This document shows positions 22,637-32,683 of a stretch of 64,000 nt of DNA, piece by piece. The notes under the pieces were generated by a model. The model saw only the letters and a list, made by a program, of their open reading frames with translations. It ran no database searches and was not told the origin of the DNA. How positions within the stretch are numbered: position 1 is the first letter of the stretch; each line of letters starts with the position of its first letter. Source of the DNA: Ceratorhiza oryzae-sativae. Taxonomy: Eukaryota; Basidiomycota; Agaricomycetes; Cantharellales; Ceratobasidiaceae. The stretch covers positions 1 through 64,000 of the forward strand of contig JARWMV010000074.1 in the NCBI GenBank assembly GCA_030998015.1, written 5' to 3'. Made by a program: the position numbers and the translations under genes.

Positions 22637-22765
22637 GTGATGTGATGTGAGGATACAGCTGGTTGAGCGCTGAATGAGTACATGTGCCTTTCAATTAGGG
22701 GCGAATCCAAGGTAATTGCATTCAATAGATTGTGCTTGGAGCTTTGTGTGCATCTTATTGGGTAC

Positions 22766-23605
22766 TCAGGCCCAGGCCTTGCACCTAAAGGTACGTAAGC
22801 CTGACACATTTGGGATTTTGCTGCTGAAAGCTTTGTTTGGCATTTGGCCATCTAGGCGTTGCTTAGGTGTGACATTCCATAGGTGAGCTGCATGCAGAAT
22901 TGTGTAACCCCAAAATTTCTTGGGTAAATGTGTGTCAAATCGCATCACATGCTGACAGTCGTTCAGGGTTCAAATAGCTCACTTGGCTACACCATTACTT
23001 GCTGACAAATTGGCCTTGGTCTTCTGGTGCCAGATACCCTCCACTTGTAAGAATGCCTCAAAGGCATTGGAAACATATTCACCACCACCATCCATCTGTA
23101 AGTGTTTAATCTTCTTGCCAGTAAGATTTTCGACTGACGCTTTCAGCTCCTTAAATTGAGCTGGATAATCGCTTTTGTTCTGCAATAAATGGACGAAAAT
23201 TCTGCAGGATTTGTCATCAATTGTAACAGCAAAATATTGGAATCCTCCAATAGCTTGGACAGGTAGCAGGCCATGCAAGTCACTGTGCATAAGCTTGAGT
23301 ACCTTGGAGGTATGAGATTGGGAAAGCAGGAATGGCATGCAGGTCTGCTTGCCCTGTAGGCATGGCCTGCACTTTGACTTGAGAGGTGAGCAACTCCCCA
23401 CAATATCCATCCCTTCAACAGCGCCCTTCCTGAACATATTGAGAATGTACTCATAGTTCAGGTGGCCAAAACAGCAATGCCAGGTTGGCAGGTCTGCTTG
23501 TGCAACAGTGGTTGCAGTATACACTGGGCAACAAATCAAATGGGACATGTGACCATCTGACAAAGAATCAACTGTAAAAGATGAAGGATAGACAATATCA
23601 GACAC
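22766..23605 (-). pseudogene. Copia integrase with HHCC zinc finger
   Basis: From 23605: WHCCFGHLNYEYI then KCRPCLQGKQTC is the HHCC pre-integrase finger. DLHG, AVTIDDKSCRIF and MDGGGEYVSNAF carry the core Asp residues. The frame stops at 22979 after SASNGVAK, where NGVAE/R with the catalytic Glu is expected, so that position looks lost. The integrase C-terminal part continues in 22948-22766 as MMRFDTHLPKKFWGYTI. Confidence 0.85.
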
Positions 23606-24967
23606 ATGTGTTAGTAGAATATATAGCTATATGCCATGTGATTTCCCTGGCAAAATTTCAGGACAACAGCTTGACTCTATGGCAAGATAATGTTTGGAGA
23701 AATTTTTGGCTGTCCCATTTGATTTGACAATTCATACCTGGATGCTCATGCTGGGTAAAAACAGGCTAGCCTGCTCATTTCCTGGTCAATTTATCTAAAA
23801 CAAAATATGGCAGGCATCTTTTGAACACCATAAGAGTATCTTTTCAGAGTTTCAGCAAGTTGGGATGCACTAATAGAAAGTTATAGGCTGTTCAAGATGC
23901 TAGGTGTGCATGCTCTCCCACCCCTTGTTTCACACTAATTTATGCAGTTCATCTAATACAAATGACATTAAGACATTCAATGATCATTTATAAGCTCTAA
24001 ATGCATGAATGAAACCAGCTAAGAGGCACATACAGTAGTGGAAGTAGCTGGGATACATTTCCATGCATACACCCAATGGAATAAACCAGTCATGCTGAGG
24101 GCAGGAGTTCAGCTGGAAGTCTAAAAGCTACATGGATTATAGTACCCCTGGGAGGGAATCTTTGATCTAAGTTTCAAGGGGACAGGGCAAAGACAAGGAA
24201 AGTTACAGACCATGCAGTACAAAAATTGGACTTTTTGATCAGATTTACTATGGCATTGGAGACAATTTGCACTGCATGGTCTGTAACTTTCCTTGTCTTT
24301 GCCCTGTCCCCTTGAAACTTAGATCAAAGATTCCCTCCCAGGGGTACTATAACCCATGTAGCTTTTAGACTTCCAGCTGAACTCCTGCCCTCAGCATGAC
24401 TGGTTTATTCCATTGGGTGTATGCATGGAAATGTATCCCAGCTACTTCCACTACTGTATGCGCCTCTTAGCTGGTTTCATTCATGCATTTAGAGCTTATA
24501 AATGATCATTGAATGTCTTAATGTCATTTGTATTAGATGAACTGCATAAATTAGTGTGAAACAAGGGGTGGGAGAGCATGCACACCTAGCATCTTGAACA
24601 GCCTATAACTTTCTATTAGTGCATCCCAACTTGCTGAAACTCTGAAAAGATACTCTTATGGTGTTCAAAAGATGCCTGCCATATTTTGTTTTAGATAAAT
24701 TGACCAGGAAATGAGCAGGCTAGCCTGTTTTTACCCAGCATGAGCATCCAGGTATGAATTGTCAAATCAAATGGGACAGCCAAAAATTTCTCCAAACATT
24801 ATCTTGCCATAGAGTCAAGCTGTTGTCCTGAAATTTTGCCAGGGAAATCACATGGCATATAGCTATATATTCTACTAACACATGTGTCTGATATTGTCTA
24901 TCCTTCATCTTTTACAGTTGATTCTTTGTCAGATGGTCACATGTCCCATTTGATTTGTTGCCCAGTG
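23522..24967. mobile_element. Foldback element with 697-bp inverted arms (1,446 bp)
   Basis: The left arm 23522-24218 and the right arm 24271-24967 are reverse complements with no net length change (mirror positions sum to 48489 at the outer ends and at the inner ends) and only a few substitutions; the spacer is 52 bp. Ends are CACTGGGCAAC and GTTGCCCAGTG. TA flanks both sides (23520-23521 and 24968-24969). Removing the element and one TA rejoins the copia frame perfectly (QEFVAYT to ATTVAQADLPTWH), which fixes the boundaries. There is no coding capacity. The TA target suggests mobilisation by a Tc1/mariner-type transposase. Confidence 0.9.
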
Positions 24968-25338
24968 TATGCAACAAATTCCTGGGCTTGAAGGTTGCCC
25001 TTGTTGTTCTGGCTGTCAGCCTTGACAACAGCTGTATGTGTGGTTGAATTGGTATGTGTGACCCTTGCTTGGACCTTGTATAGTTGACCTGACTGTTTCG
25101 CCCATCCAATTTCATCGCCTTGGCCATCCTGGCTAATCATGATTGCACCGATACCCCTCTGGAATAGGACATTTGTCCTTTTCTTGTTGAGCTGAGTCAC
25201 CGACATCAGACTTGCATTCAAATTGGGTATGTGCAGTGCAGCTTCAATACATGTGTTCATCTCATGGCCTTTGCAATTTCACAGCATAACAAGAATTCAG
25301 CCAATGCCAATTGCATAGATTTTGGTTCCATCACCCAC

Positions 25339-25551
25339 TCAAGCTGGGACTGGTGGCACAAGGGATTGGTAAGTCAAGAACCATTTGCGCTTGGGCATCA
25401 TATGGCAAGACATGCCTGAATCAAGCAGCCAGTAATGCGCTGCAGTCTCCTTGTCGACTACAGGTAGCACATATAGCGTAGGCATGACTGGTATGTCCTC
25501 TGTTGCTACAAACGTTGCCATGATTTGCGCTGATTCGACCTTTGGTTTCAA
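25339..25551 (-). pseudogene. Copia aspartic protease
   Basis: YWLLDSGMSCHMMPK is the copia protease active site (normally LDSGAS). The upstream frame is short and the downstream part, 25260-24970, is in another frame (LHIPNLNASLMSV, the usual post-protease segment), so the polyprotein is broken here. Confidence 0.85.
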
Positions 25552-25602
25552 ATCATTGGACTTGGGCTTGTCCTTGTCCTTCCCCTTGTCCTTTGGCAGC
25601 TG

Positions 25603-26514
25603 TCACCTCTGGAACAGTCCCTGGCCCTCAGCACCTCCTCCTTTTGCCCAACATCTGGCCTTCTGATGTCCAGTTCTGCCGCAGTTTGCACATGCCTTTT
25701 GGTTCTGCCTCATGGACTGATCCTTTGCGTTTGACGCCATGCCTTTGCCCTTGGCAATGCTTGTAAACATTGCAGTAAGTCCAAGGCCTTTCTTGCAACA
25801 TTCCTCCTTGGCTAATGTGGCCTTTATGACAATATCAGAGGTGATCAAGCTGGACTGATTCAACATCTGGAGAACCGTGCTGACAACAGCATAGGATGGA
25901 GGTAGGGCATTCATTAAGATTTGAGCAAGCATAGAGTTGCTAATGGGTTTGCCTAGCTTCTTCATTTTTGATGAGATTGTATGGAGGGTGTTAATGCCCA
26001 TGGTAATATCCTAATCCTCCTTGATCTTAGTATTAACAAGCTGGTGGTACAGGAACAATATAGATTGCGCTCCTTTCCCTTCCCACTGCTCAACAACTTG
26101 CATCCATGCATCCTGGGACAACATCGCTTCAACAACATTGGCTAGCGCTTCATCCTCCATTGCCAATGAGATCTGGGTGAATGCCTCTTGATCTTGTCTT
26201 GGCCAATCAGCTAATGACTCTGTGTATTTGTCAGCCTTAGCTTTATCCTTAGCATCCATGTTGGTAAGCTAAGCTGGGGGTTTCTCAACTCCAAGAACAA
26301 TGTCCTCTAGGCCTCATAGGCATAGGACCATTTGCTGACAAAATTGCCATGCTGTATAATTTGATCCATCGCTCTTCAGCACAGGAATGTCAAAGGTCTT
26401 CTTGCTGAGATAACTTGGTGTACTGCTTGAAGGCATGGTGGACTGAGGTAACAGGAGTTTAACTGGGTCAAAGGGGCTCTCTGGTTTTGTACTAGTAGTG
26501 GCAGCAGGGCTCAT
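25603..26514 (-). pseudogene. Copia gag with CCHC zinc knuckle
   Basis: Starts at 26514 with MSPAATTSTKPESPF, immediately next to the tRNA primer-binding site. Segments in three frames give the UBN2-like capsid (SDGSNYTAWQ, WMQVVEQWEGKG, HTISSKMKKLG, LMNALPPSYAVV) and the CCHC knuckle CANCGRTGHQKARC near 25665. Frame breaks occur near 26310 and 26010. Its nearest relatives are copia gag proteins of fungi and plants. Confidence 0.85.
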
Positions 26515-26518
26515 AACC
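26504..26518 (-). promoter_or_regulatory. Primer-binding site matching the initiator tRNA-Met anticodon region
   Basis: The plus strand reads GCAGGGCTCATAACC, which is the anticodon stem-loop sequence of eukaryotic initiator tRNA-Met (CAT anticodon). It directly adjoins the 5' LTR, so the minus-strand RNA could pair with an internal part of that tRNA. Drosophila copia is known to use a half-molecule of the same tRNA in this way. Confidence 0.75.
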
Positions 26519-26802
26519 TCTCAAACAGGGAGGTTTTACACAAGCTAGATATGAATGTACTTAGCTCAACTACGAAGGTAGAGAACTTTGTATTTACTGT
26601 ACCTAGATACAAATGTACTACAAGGGACAGTGAGAACAAGAAATAAATGAAGAAAAGAAAGAGAAAAACTGTACCTTAGCTCAACTATGAAGGTAGAGAA
26701 GTAAGGAAAGAAAATTTTCACTGGTGTGCACATAACATCAGAAATGGACAAACAGGTACAAACACACTGCATACATGAACAGATATGATTGTAAATTCAA
26801 CA
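26519..26802 (-). repeat. Copia 5' LTR (284 bp)
   Basis: Matches 20380-20663 in length and sequence. It has lost several CG dinucleotides kept by the 3' LTR. Begins TGTTGAATTTAC on the minus strand at 26802 and is followed by the primer-binding site. Confidence 0.9.
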
Positions 26803-27060
26803 AAATCTGCCATGACAAACAAGGGTGTCCCAGTCAACCTTGTCATGCAACTCCTGGTACATGACCCTATGGCCTTTCTCCTCAGCAAGTCTGAAGTATC
26901 TGGTAATCCTTCTCTTGAGTCGATTGCTAGCCAGATAAGGTTGATCCACCAGCTGTCCAAGTGTAAAGTTGTGGTCTACAAAGTGTTTGTATGCCTGAGG
27001 AAATTCATAAGAACTGAGATGTGGGTAACTCACTGGCATCATATATTATTTCTTTTGAAG

Positions 27061-28372
27061 TGTTATGGATCACTAACATTTTTTCTATTATTTTAGTCTG
27101 CTCTGCCAACCTCAAGCAATGCCTCTGTAATTAAATTGTGAAATACTTGAATTTGTATGCGCTCTGAATTGTACTATTTAGCATTCCATTAAATAGTACA
27201 AATTTCCCGATCTCCAACGCATATTTTATTAAGTTTTTACGATAAGATCTCAGAGAGATACAGAGGTTGCGATATTTCCTCTTATCAGGAGATATTGATT
27301 ACAATATCGCAACGCTCATATCTCGGCAACCGCTTACGCTATCAAAGCGACCTTGTGCTCTATCGATAGCCAATCTTCGGCGGTATCTGCTGCCCGAAGA
27401 TCGTCGCGATCCACCGGATCCTCGCGCCGGAATGGCCCGAAGATCATTAGAATCTTACTGGACCATCAATCAAGATCTAATGACTCCAGTCAGTCAGGAG
27501 AGCTTCCCAAATTGATCCAGAAGCTTCTCTGACTCACTTTATGACTCACTGAGATGTAGCCTCCATTCATTACATGTATATACTATGATAATATGATCTA
27601 CAAGCCAATAGCAGGTCTCAGATGCATCACTGCCTTCGATCCACACCCTGTCTTTACTCTTTTATCCTATACTGGGCTAGGGTGTACCCCAAGTATAGCA
27701 GTACCCTCTTTTGATGATCGCACTGGCATGCATGTATCTATTTGGCTCTGGAATGCCCTCCTTAGGGTATAAAAGGACCTCCTCTGAGGCCTTTACAGAC
27801 CACCTTCACTCCTCTACTCAACCCAGACCAGTTATTGGTTTCCTTTTTCTCTTTCTATTTCTCTTGTCTGTGTGTGATTTCTTATATAACTAGTACTGAG
27901 GAATAAAGTACCATATTAGTTATATACTGTCTGAGTCATTGTATCTTATATACAGAGATATATAAGGATACAAAATTGCCTGATTGAGGGTGATATTAAG
28001 TACCAGCTATTAGAGGAAATCTAAGTACCTGTAGCTGAGGAAGTACACGCATTAGGCAGCCTACCATCTATCCTATAAGCTATCACTTAAGTCTAGTATT
28101 AAGATTAGTATCAGTTAGTCCAAGCGACTAGGGCTGAACTACATTTAAGATATTTAAGGGAACCTGACCATAGTAGTCTTGCTCTTTATACCTATAAATT
28201 AGTGAGTTTACACTGTGAAAGATTAAGACTACCTTGAGTGTTACTTGATTGCATTGCAACTACCTTGAGCCTTCTTACTCTAGTCTAAGAAGTATTGAGT
28301 ACAATTAGTGTATACTAACATTTCTACCTTAGCTTAAGCTCTAGATATTCAAGTGTACCCTGACCTGTAACA
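27061..28372 (+). mobile_element. Solo LTR (1,312 bp), family 1, second copy
   Basis: Inverted relative to the copy at 8634-9940 and alignable over its whole length. The plus strand is the sense strand. TGAAG flanks both sides (27056-27060 and 28373-28377), a perfect target duplication. It interrupts a coding exon of the transposase-like pseudogene. The end TGTTATGGATCACTAAC and the other end CCTGTAACA match the first copy's termini. Confidence 0.9.
27768..27775 (+). promoter_or_regulatory. TATA box of LTR family 1
   Basis: TATAAAAG in the context agggTATAAAAGgacc, followed at 27902-27907 by AATAAA. This gives U3 of about 740 bp and a short R/U5 order with sense on the plus strand. The element-internal region is absent, so any transcription would read into flanking DNA. 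Confidence 0.6.
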
Positions 28373-28761
28373 TGAAGATATTAACTCCTCATCATCGGGA
28401 TCTATACGAGTGGGTGGCTGTATGAGTGGCAGCATGTTATGTATATGCGCTATGATTTGCATCTGTGCACGCTGTCAAATGTAGTTGTTGAGAAACTTGT
28501 ATGGTTGGACACAATTCAAGAGGGCTGGTCTAAGCAAAAATCCACAAAATTGCTCCATTACAAAGGACCATGTAGCTGAAAGTGGACCAGTTTGGCAGAT
28601 ATAATGTGGTATGTGCAGGAGTGCGTGAATCATCAGAATGCAAGCTGGGAGCTGATTGTGGTTGCATTGATAGTAAAGCCTCTTGGCAATGATACAGCAA
28701 ATTAATTGGAATTGTCATTGCATTGCTTACATTTCATATTCTTGAACCCATTCTCAAACTT

Positions 28762-29664
28762 TTACTTTGAGCTCATCCACCTGTGCAAGTGATATCTCAA
28801 GTTCAAGGCACAAAAGGATGATCTCATGTGCCAGTGTTTGAGGGCAGCTACAATGGCCAATAATTCCTTGTTGGCTGTATCATAGTTGTGTTCTGCATCA
28901 TTGTAGCTTTTGGACATGAAGGCCACTGGGTGCAAGTACCCATCTATGTGTCTTTGGCTTAGTACTGCACCTATGGCCACCCCTGAGGTTTCTGTTTCCA
29001 GGACAAAGGTATTTGATGGATCTGGATGTATTAGGACTGGATCCTTCCCAATTGCTTCCTTGATTTCTTCAAAGGCTTCTTGGCATTCCTTGGTCCGTTC
29101 CCACTTCTTTTCCTTCTGTGTTAGGTCATGAAGAGGTCTGGCCATTCTACTGAAATTGTAAATGAAGCACCTGTAGAAGTTGACAAAGCACAGGAAGGCT
29201 TGGAGCTGTTTGACTGTCCCTGGTTTTGCCCAATCAAGCATGGCTTGGATCTTGGACTTCTCCAAGGAGATACCTTCAGTTGTAATGCCTAGTCCTGGGA
29301 GATCTACTTCTGTGGCACCAAATTCAGGTTTGGTGAGTTTGGCAGAAAGGCTGTTCTCCTTGAGTTGTTCCATGACTTCTTCCACATGTCTCCCGTGGTC
29401 TTCCTCATTGTCTGAGAATATTAGGATGCCATCAAGGTATACTACCACATATATTCCTAGGATGTCCTGGAAGTTCCAGTTCATGAATTCCTGGAATATC
29501 CCTGGTGCATTGCATAGGCCAAATGGCGTTATGAGGTATTTAAATATCCCATAATGGGTTCTGAAGGCTGTCTTCCATTCATCCCCTTCCTTGATCCAGA
29601 CATTGTTGTATCCCCACCTCAAGTCCATCTTGGTGAAGATTTGTTTACCCTGGACCTGGTCCAC
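28762..29664 (-). pseudogene. Gypsy reverse transcriptase and RNase H start
   Basis: IFTKMDLRWGYNNVWIKEGD, TPFGLCNAPGIFQEFMN and VYLDGILIFSDNEEDH are gypsy RT blocks; the catalytic YLDD reads YLDG. Then FLCFVNFYRCFIYNFS and the RNase H start FVLETETSGVAIGAVLSQ (normally a DAS motif; an Asp is replaced by Glu) and NKELLAIVAALKHWH. The frame extends upstream beyond 29664 with stops; 29700-29990 still encodes the RT entry region. Confidence 0.9.
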
Positions 29665-30544
29665 CAGTTTGGTCTGTAGTGGAATAGGGAATCAATTTGG
29701 CACTGTGATAGCATTGATTTTTCTATAGTCTGTGACTAATCTCAGGGATCCATCCTGCTTTTTGACAAAGAAGAAAGGTGCTGCAATGGGGGACTTGCTT
29801 GGCTGTATTTTCCCATCTTTTAGCTCTTGATCAATGAATCCTTTGACTGCCTTGTTTTCCACTGGGGACATAGGGTAGATCTTGGCTGGTTTGGGTAATT
29901 CTGCCCCTTCCTTGAAATTGATATAGCAATCATAGGGGTGGTGTTCTTGAAGCTTCTTGAAGAGTTTTTACTAAATATCTCTTTAAATTTCTTGAATAGT
30001 CCCTCCCATCCTTTTGGTACCTTGGACCAGTCAATTCCAGACTGAGATTTGTAGGCAGCTTTGCCAGTGACTTCCTTTCTCTTCTAGGAAATCTCTTGTG
30101 TCTTCTAGTTGATATCTGGGTCCACTTCTTGTAGCCAGTCTAGTCCTAAAATGACTGGTGTATCTTCTCCTAGCTCCGTGGCATAGAAGGTGGGTGTGAA
30201 TTTCCATCCTTCTACTTTGATCGCTATTTGGGTCTTGAATCAGATCTTTTTTGGGATCTCCTTGCCATCTATGGCAATGACAGTTCTGAGTTTAGGAGTC
30301 TGGTGAGGGGCATGTTGTGGTGTTGGCAGAAGTTGAGGTCAATGAAATTCTAGTTTTCCAACTCTGAGGAATCAGATTCTTCCTGGATCTCCTCTATGGT
30401 CCCCGCCTTTCCCTTATCTCCTTCCAGATATCAGTCCCCATGGTACCATTCCTTATCCCTACAATTTTTTATGATATGGCCCTTTCTTCCACATTCGAGG
30501 CATAGCCCCCTTTCTTTCCTCTTTTGGAGGGTTTCTGCGGAGAC
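29665..30544 (-). pseudogene. Gypsy protease to RT junction, broken frames
   Basis: Minus-strand frames between gag and RT carry stops at several points. Segments resemble the retropepsin-to-RT junction (LGLDW near 30140) and a Cys-rich knuckle near 30510-30480 (ECGRKGHI). No single frame is open for long. It is assigned by position between gag and RT. Confidence 0.6.
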
Positions 30545-31768
30545 TCATCCTGTCTTAACAGTAGTGGTGCTGGTAGAAGCTGATTTTGCTTCAGTCCTTC
30601 TGACCTCCTGATTTTTATTTTTGAATGATTGTCCTGCAAAGAGGATATCATCAATGTGTGTGGCACTGTCCATGTACTTCCTTAGTGACCATTCAGAGAC
30701 ATCATGGGTGATCTCCATTTTCTTGAGTTCAATGCAGACATCTGGTTTGAGACCCTGTTTAAATTGGTTGATCAAGGCCTTCTCATCCCAATCTACTTCA
30801 GGAATCAAGGTTCTGAAGTTGGTGACATATACTTGTGCTGATCCTTCTCCTGGGGTCAGTTTATTGATATCCCTGATGGCTTGTTCCTTCTTGAGTGGGT
30901 CAATGAAGGCTAGCAAGAAGGCTTCTCTGAGTGTTCTCCATGATTGTATGTATGTGTGAGGTGTTTCCTCAATCACATGTTTGAGTAAGGGGGCTGCCCA
31001 TTGTGCAGCAGCCTCTTCTCCCATGTTGGTAAGGAAGGTGGATATCTTCCTTTTGTCAGTGAAGTGACCTTCATAGTCCCTGTAGTAGATTTCCATCTTC
31101 ATCAGGAATACTTCTGCATTGTGTCCTCTTTTCCTTGTGTAGGGTTCAGGTTTTATTGGCCCTCCCTCTGGTACATTGTCTTCCTTTGGGAGCTTCCCTT
31201 TTGATTTAGGGGGTTGAGGTTCTTCATCATCTGAGGGTTTTGAATCATCTGGTGGTGTCTGTCTTCTAGAAAATTCATGTTGTGGGGTCCAGTCATGTTG
31301 CTTGTCCATAATATCGGTCCTCTGTTGTGACCCTACTTCTGATACTTTGGTTTCAATGGCTTGAGCTAAGTCTTGGATGATTTTGGCATTGTCAGTCTGT
31401 TGTTTGAAAGCCTTGGTCATGTTATTCCCCATTTGGTTAATGGCCTGAGCCAGATCTCTGATTTGGGTATTGGTTTCTCCAAATAGCTGGAAGATCTTTT
31501 CCTGTTCATTGTGTGTTCTGGCCATTTCCTGTCCAAGGGAGTCTATGTTTGTAGCACTATTGTGTACAATCTCCTGGACATTCTGGAAGACACTTATCCA
31601 AGATTCAAATTTATGGGTTGGGTGCTCAATGGCTGCCATGATCTGATTGTTTTCATGATCATGGCACCTTTGGGCTGCTGCTTCCCTTGTCATCGCAGCT
31701 TGATTGACACAGTTTGCCAGATGTTCCAGGATGGCCAGGATGGGTTGGAGATCATTATCATTTTGCAT
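30545..31768 (-). CDS. Gypsy gag (capsid)
   Basis: A 407-codon open frame. The N-terminal 120 residues are a Gln/Asn-rich coiled coil (LFGETNTQIRDLAQAINQMG), then a charged linker, then the capsid core (FLMKMEIYYRDYEGHF, KISTFLTNMGEEAAAQWAAP, WRTLREAFLLAFIDP, LINQFKQGLKPDV), typical of gypsy gag. The Met used is provisional because the minus-strand frame at 32156-32656 encodes a Ser/Pro/Gln-rich region that may be the true N-terminus, separated by stops. Confidence 0.8.
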   Translation of the reverse strand: MQNDNDLQPILAILEHLANCVNQAAMTREAAAQRCHDHENNQIMAAIEHPTHKFESWISVFQNVQEIVHNSATNIDSLGQEMARTHNEQEKIFQLFGETNTQIRDLAQAINQMGNNMTKAFKQQTDNAKIIQDLAQAIETKVSEVGSQQRTDIMDKQHDWTPQHEFSRRQTPPDDSKPSDDEEPQPPKSKGKLPKEDNVPEGGPIKPEPYTRKRGHNAEVFLMKMEIYYRDYEGHFTDKRKISTFLTNMGEEAAAQWAAPLLKHVIEETPHTYIQSWRTLREAFLLAFIDPLKKEQAIRDINKLTPGEGSAQVYVTNFRTLIPEVDWDEKALINQFKQGLKPDVCIELKKMEITHDVSEWSLRKYMDSATHIDDILFAGQSFKNKNQEVRRTEAKSASTSTTTVKTG

Positions 31769-32155
31769 GTGCTCAATGATTTGATTGGCTTCTTCTCTGT
31801 GAAGAATTCCTTCAATATTCCCTAATTCTGGTTGTCAAGGTTGGGGTGCCAGAATATGAGGGTTCTGCTCCCTGATTGGTGCTGGTGTCCTTTGCCTTGG
31901 ATTTTCAATCTGGGGTTGTTGTCTTGGTCTTCATACTGGTATGCCTGCTAAGGGGTGTCTGTGCCAAGTGAGGTCAGGGCCTTCTTGTGTGCTGTTGGGT
32001 GGTACTGGGTTGACTGCTGCTTATAGATCCACATCACTAGGTGTTTCTATCTGATTTTGTCAATTATGTTCCCTGGCTCTTTGTACTGCATTTGCAAAGG
32101 CCTCTTGTGCCTGTACCTCTTGTACTCTAGGGACACAGATGATGGGCCCATGTTG

Positions 32156-32656
32156 TCAGATGATACTACTCCTAATGCTGGACAGAGAGCTCTGTGATTT
32201 GGCTTCTGATTCTGATTCTGTCTCTACTGTGGGTCTAGGGAATCTAGGTCTTATGTGTCCATCAATAATATCTGCCTCTGTTACCCCTGTCTCATTTGCT
32301 GGGTTACTGAGGCAGATTGTTTCATCTGGGTTGGTGATGGTTTGATGGGAGTCTTGTGGTTGTTCTGTGATTTCATTGATGATGTGATGCATTTCTTTTA
32401 CTTGTCTAGTTATGGCAGCACTTGCCCCTGGTGTCTCTTCTTGTGGTTCCATGGTTGGGGGTCTTGAGGTTTGCTTTATGAGGGTAGTCTGTTCTGGGTG
32501 ATCCCTAGGTTGTACTAAGGGTGTCCCCTGCACAGATATACTCCTAGTTACCCTTCTAGGTATTTCAGATTCCTGTTCTGGCTGAGAAGTTGGTCTTGAT
32601 GGTGGTTGGGACATATTGATGGATTGTTCCTTTGGTGAAAGGATTGTTGTTGCCAT
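32156..32656 (-). pseudogene. Probable N-terminal extension of gypsy gag
   Basis: 166 codons starting MATTILSPKEQSINMS, rich in Pro, Gln, Glu and Thr, with RRVTRSISVQGTPL. Stops separate it from the capsid frame downstream (32155-31769). Such low-complexity N-termini are usual in basidiomycete gypsy gag. It begins next to the probable LTR edge at 32684. Confidence 0.5.
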
Positions 32657-32683
32657 GGATCAGTGGGAAGCTTGCTCTACAAT

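Larger units (their letters stand above)
20380..26802 (-). mobile_element. Full-length Ty1/copia retrotransposon (6.4 kb), decayed
   Basis: Two 284-bp LTRs (20380-20663 and 26519-26802) enclose gag, protease, integrase, RT and RNase H in the copia order on the minus strand. AAATC flanks the element on both sides (20375-20379 and 26803-26807), a perfect 5-bp target duplication within a coding exon of the transposase-like pseudogene. The LTRs start TGTTGAATTTAC but end TGAGA rather than CA. The reading frame is broken many times, and a 1,446-bp foldback element sits between protease and integrase. Confidence 0.9.
18519..28735 (-). pseudogene. Transposase-like protein, C-terminal part, split by several insertions
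   Basis: Pieces on the minus strand join into one protein. 28735-28373 gives LPACILMIHALLHI, GPLSATWSFVMEQFCG and RIDPDDEELISSKEII. 27060-26803 gives FTLGQLVDQPYLAS and KRRITRYFRLAEE. 20379-20291 gives RMTSMGD, then TGA, then VLAAHLIQ. 20227-20109 gives YELLPDENYHFNHLED. 18795-18519 gives VEVWKPYLLALVEEC, GTVHAAVGRIKV and TWAILDRS, and stops with PELY. The GPLSATWSF..EQFCG block resembles the conserved block after the transposase domain of mushroom CACTA/Plavaka-like elements; I am fairly but not fully sure of this family. Introns are 20228-20290 and 18796-20108. Interruptions are a solo LTR, a copia element and a TIR element, each with its own target duplication. TGAs at 28475-28477 and 20351-20353 and a frame break near 27015 add to the decay. 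The N-terminal part is missing where a gypsy element begins. Confidence 0.65.

Noticed and set aside
8634..28372. The two 1.3-kb LTRs as the ends of one large inverted element
   Set aside because: LTRs of one element are direct repeats, and each copy has its own different target duplication.
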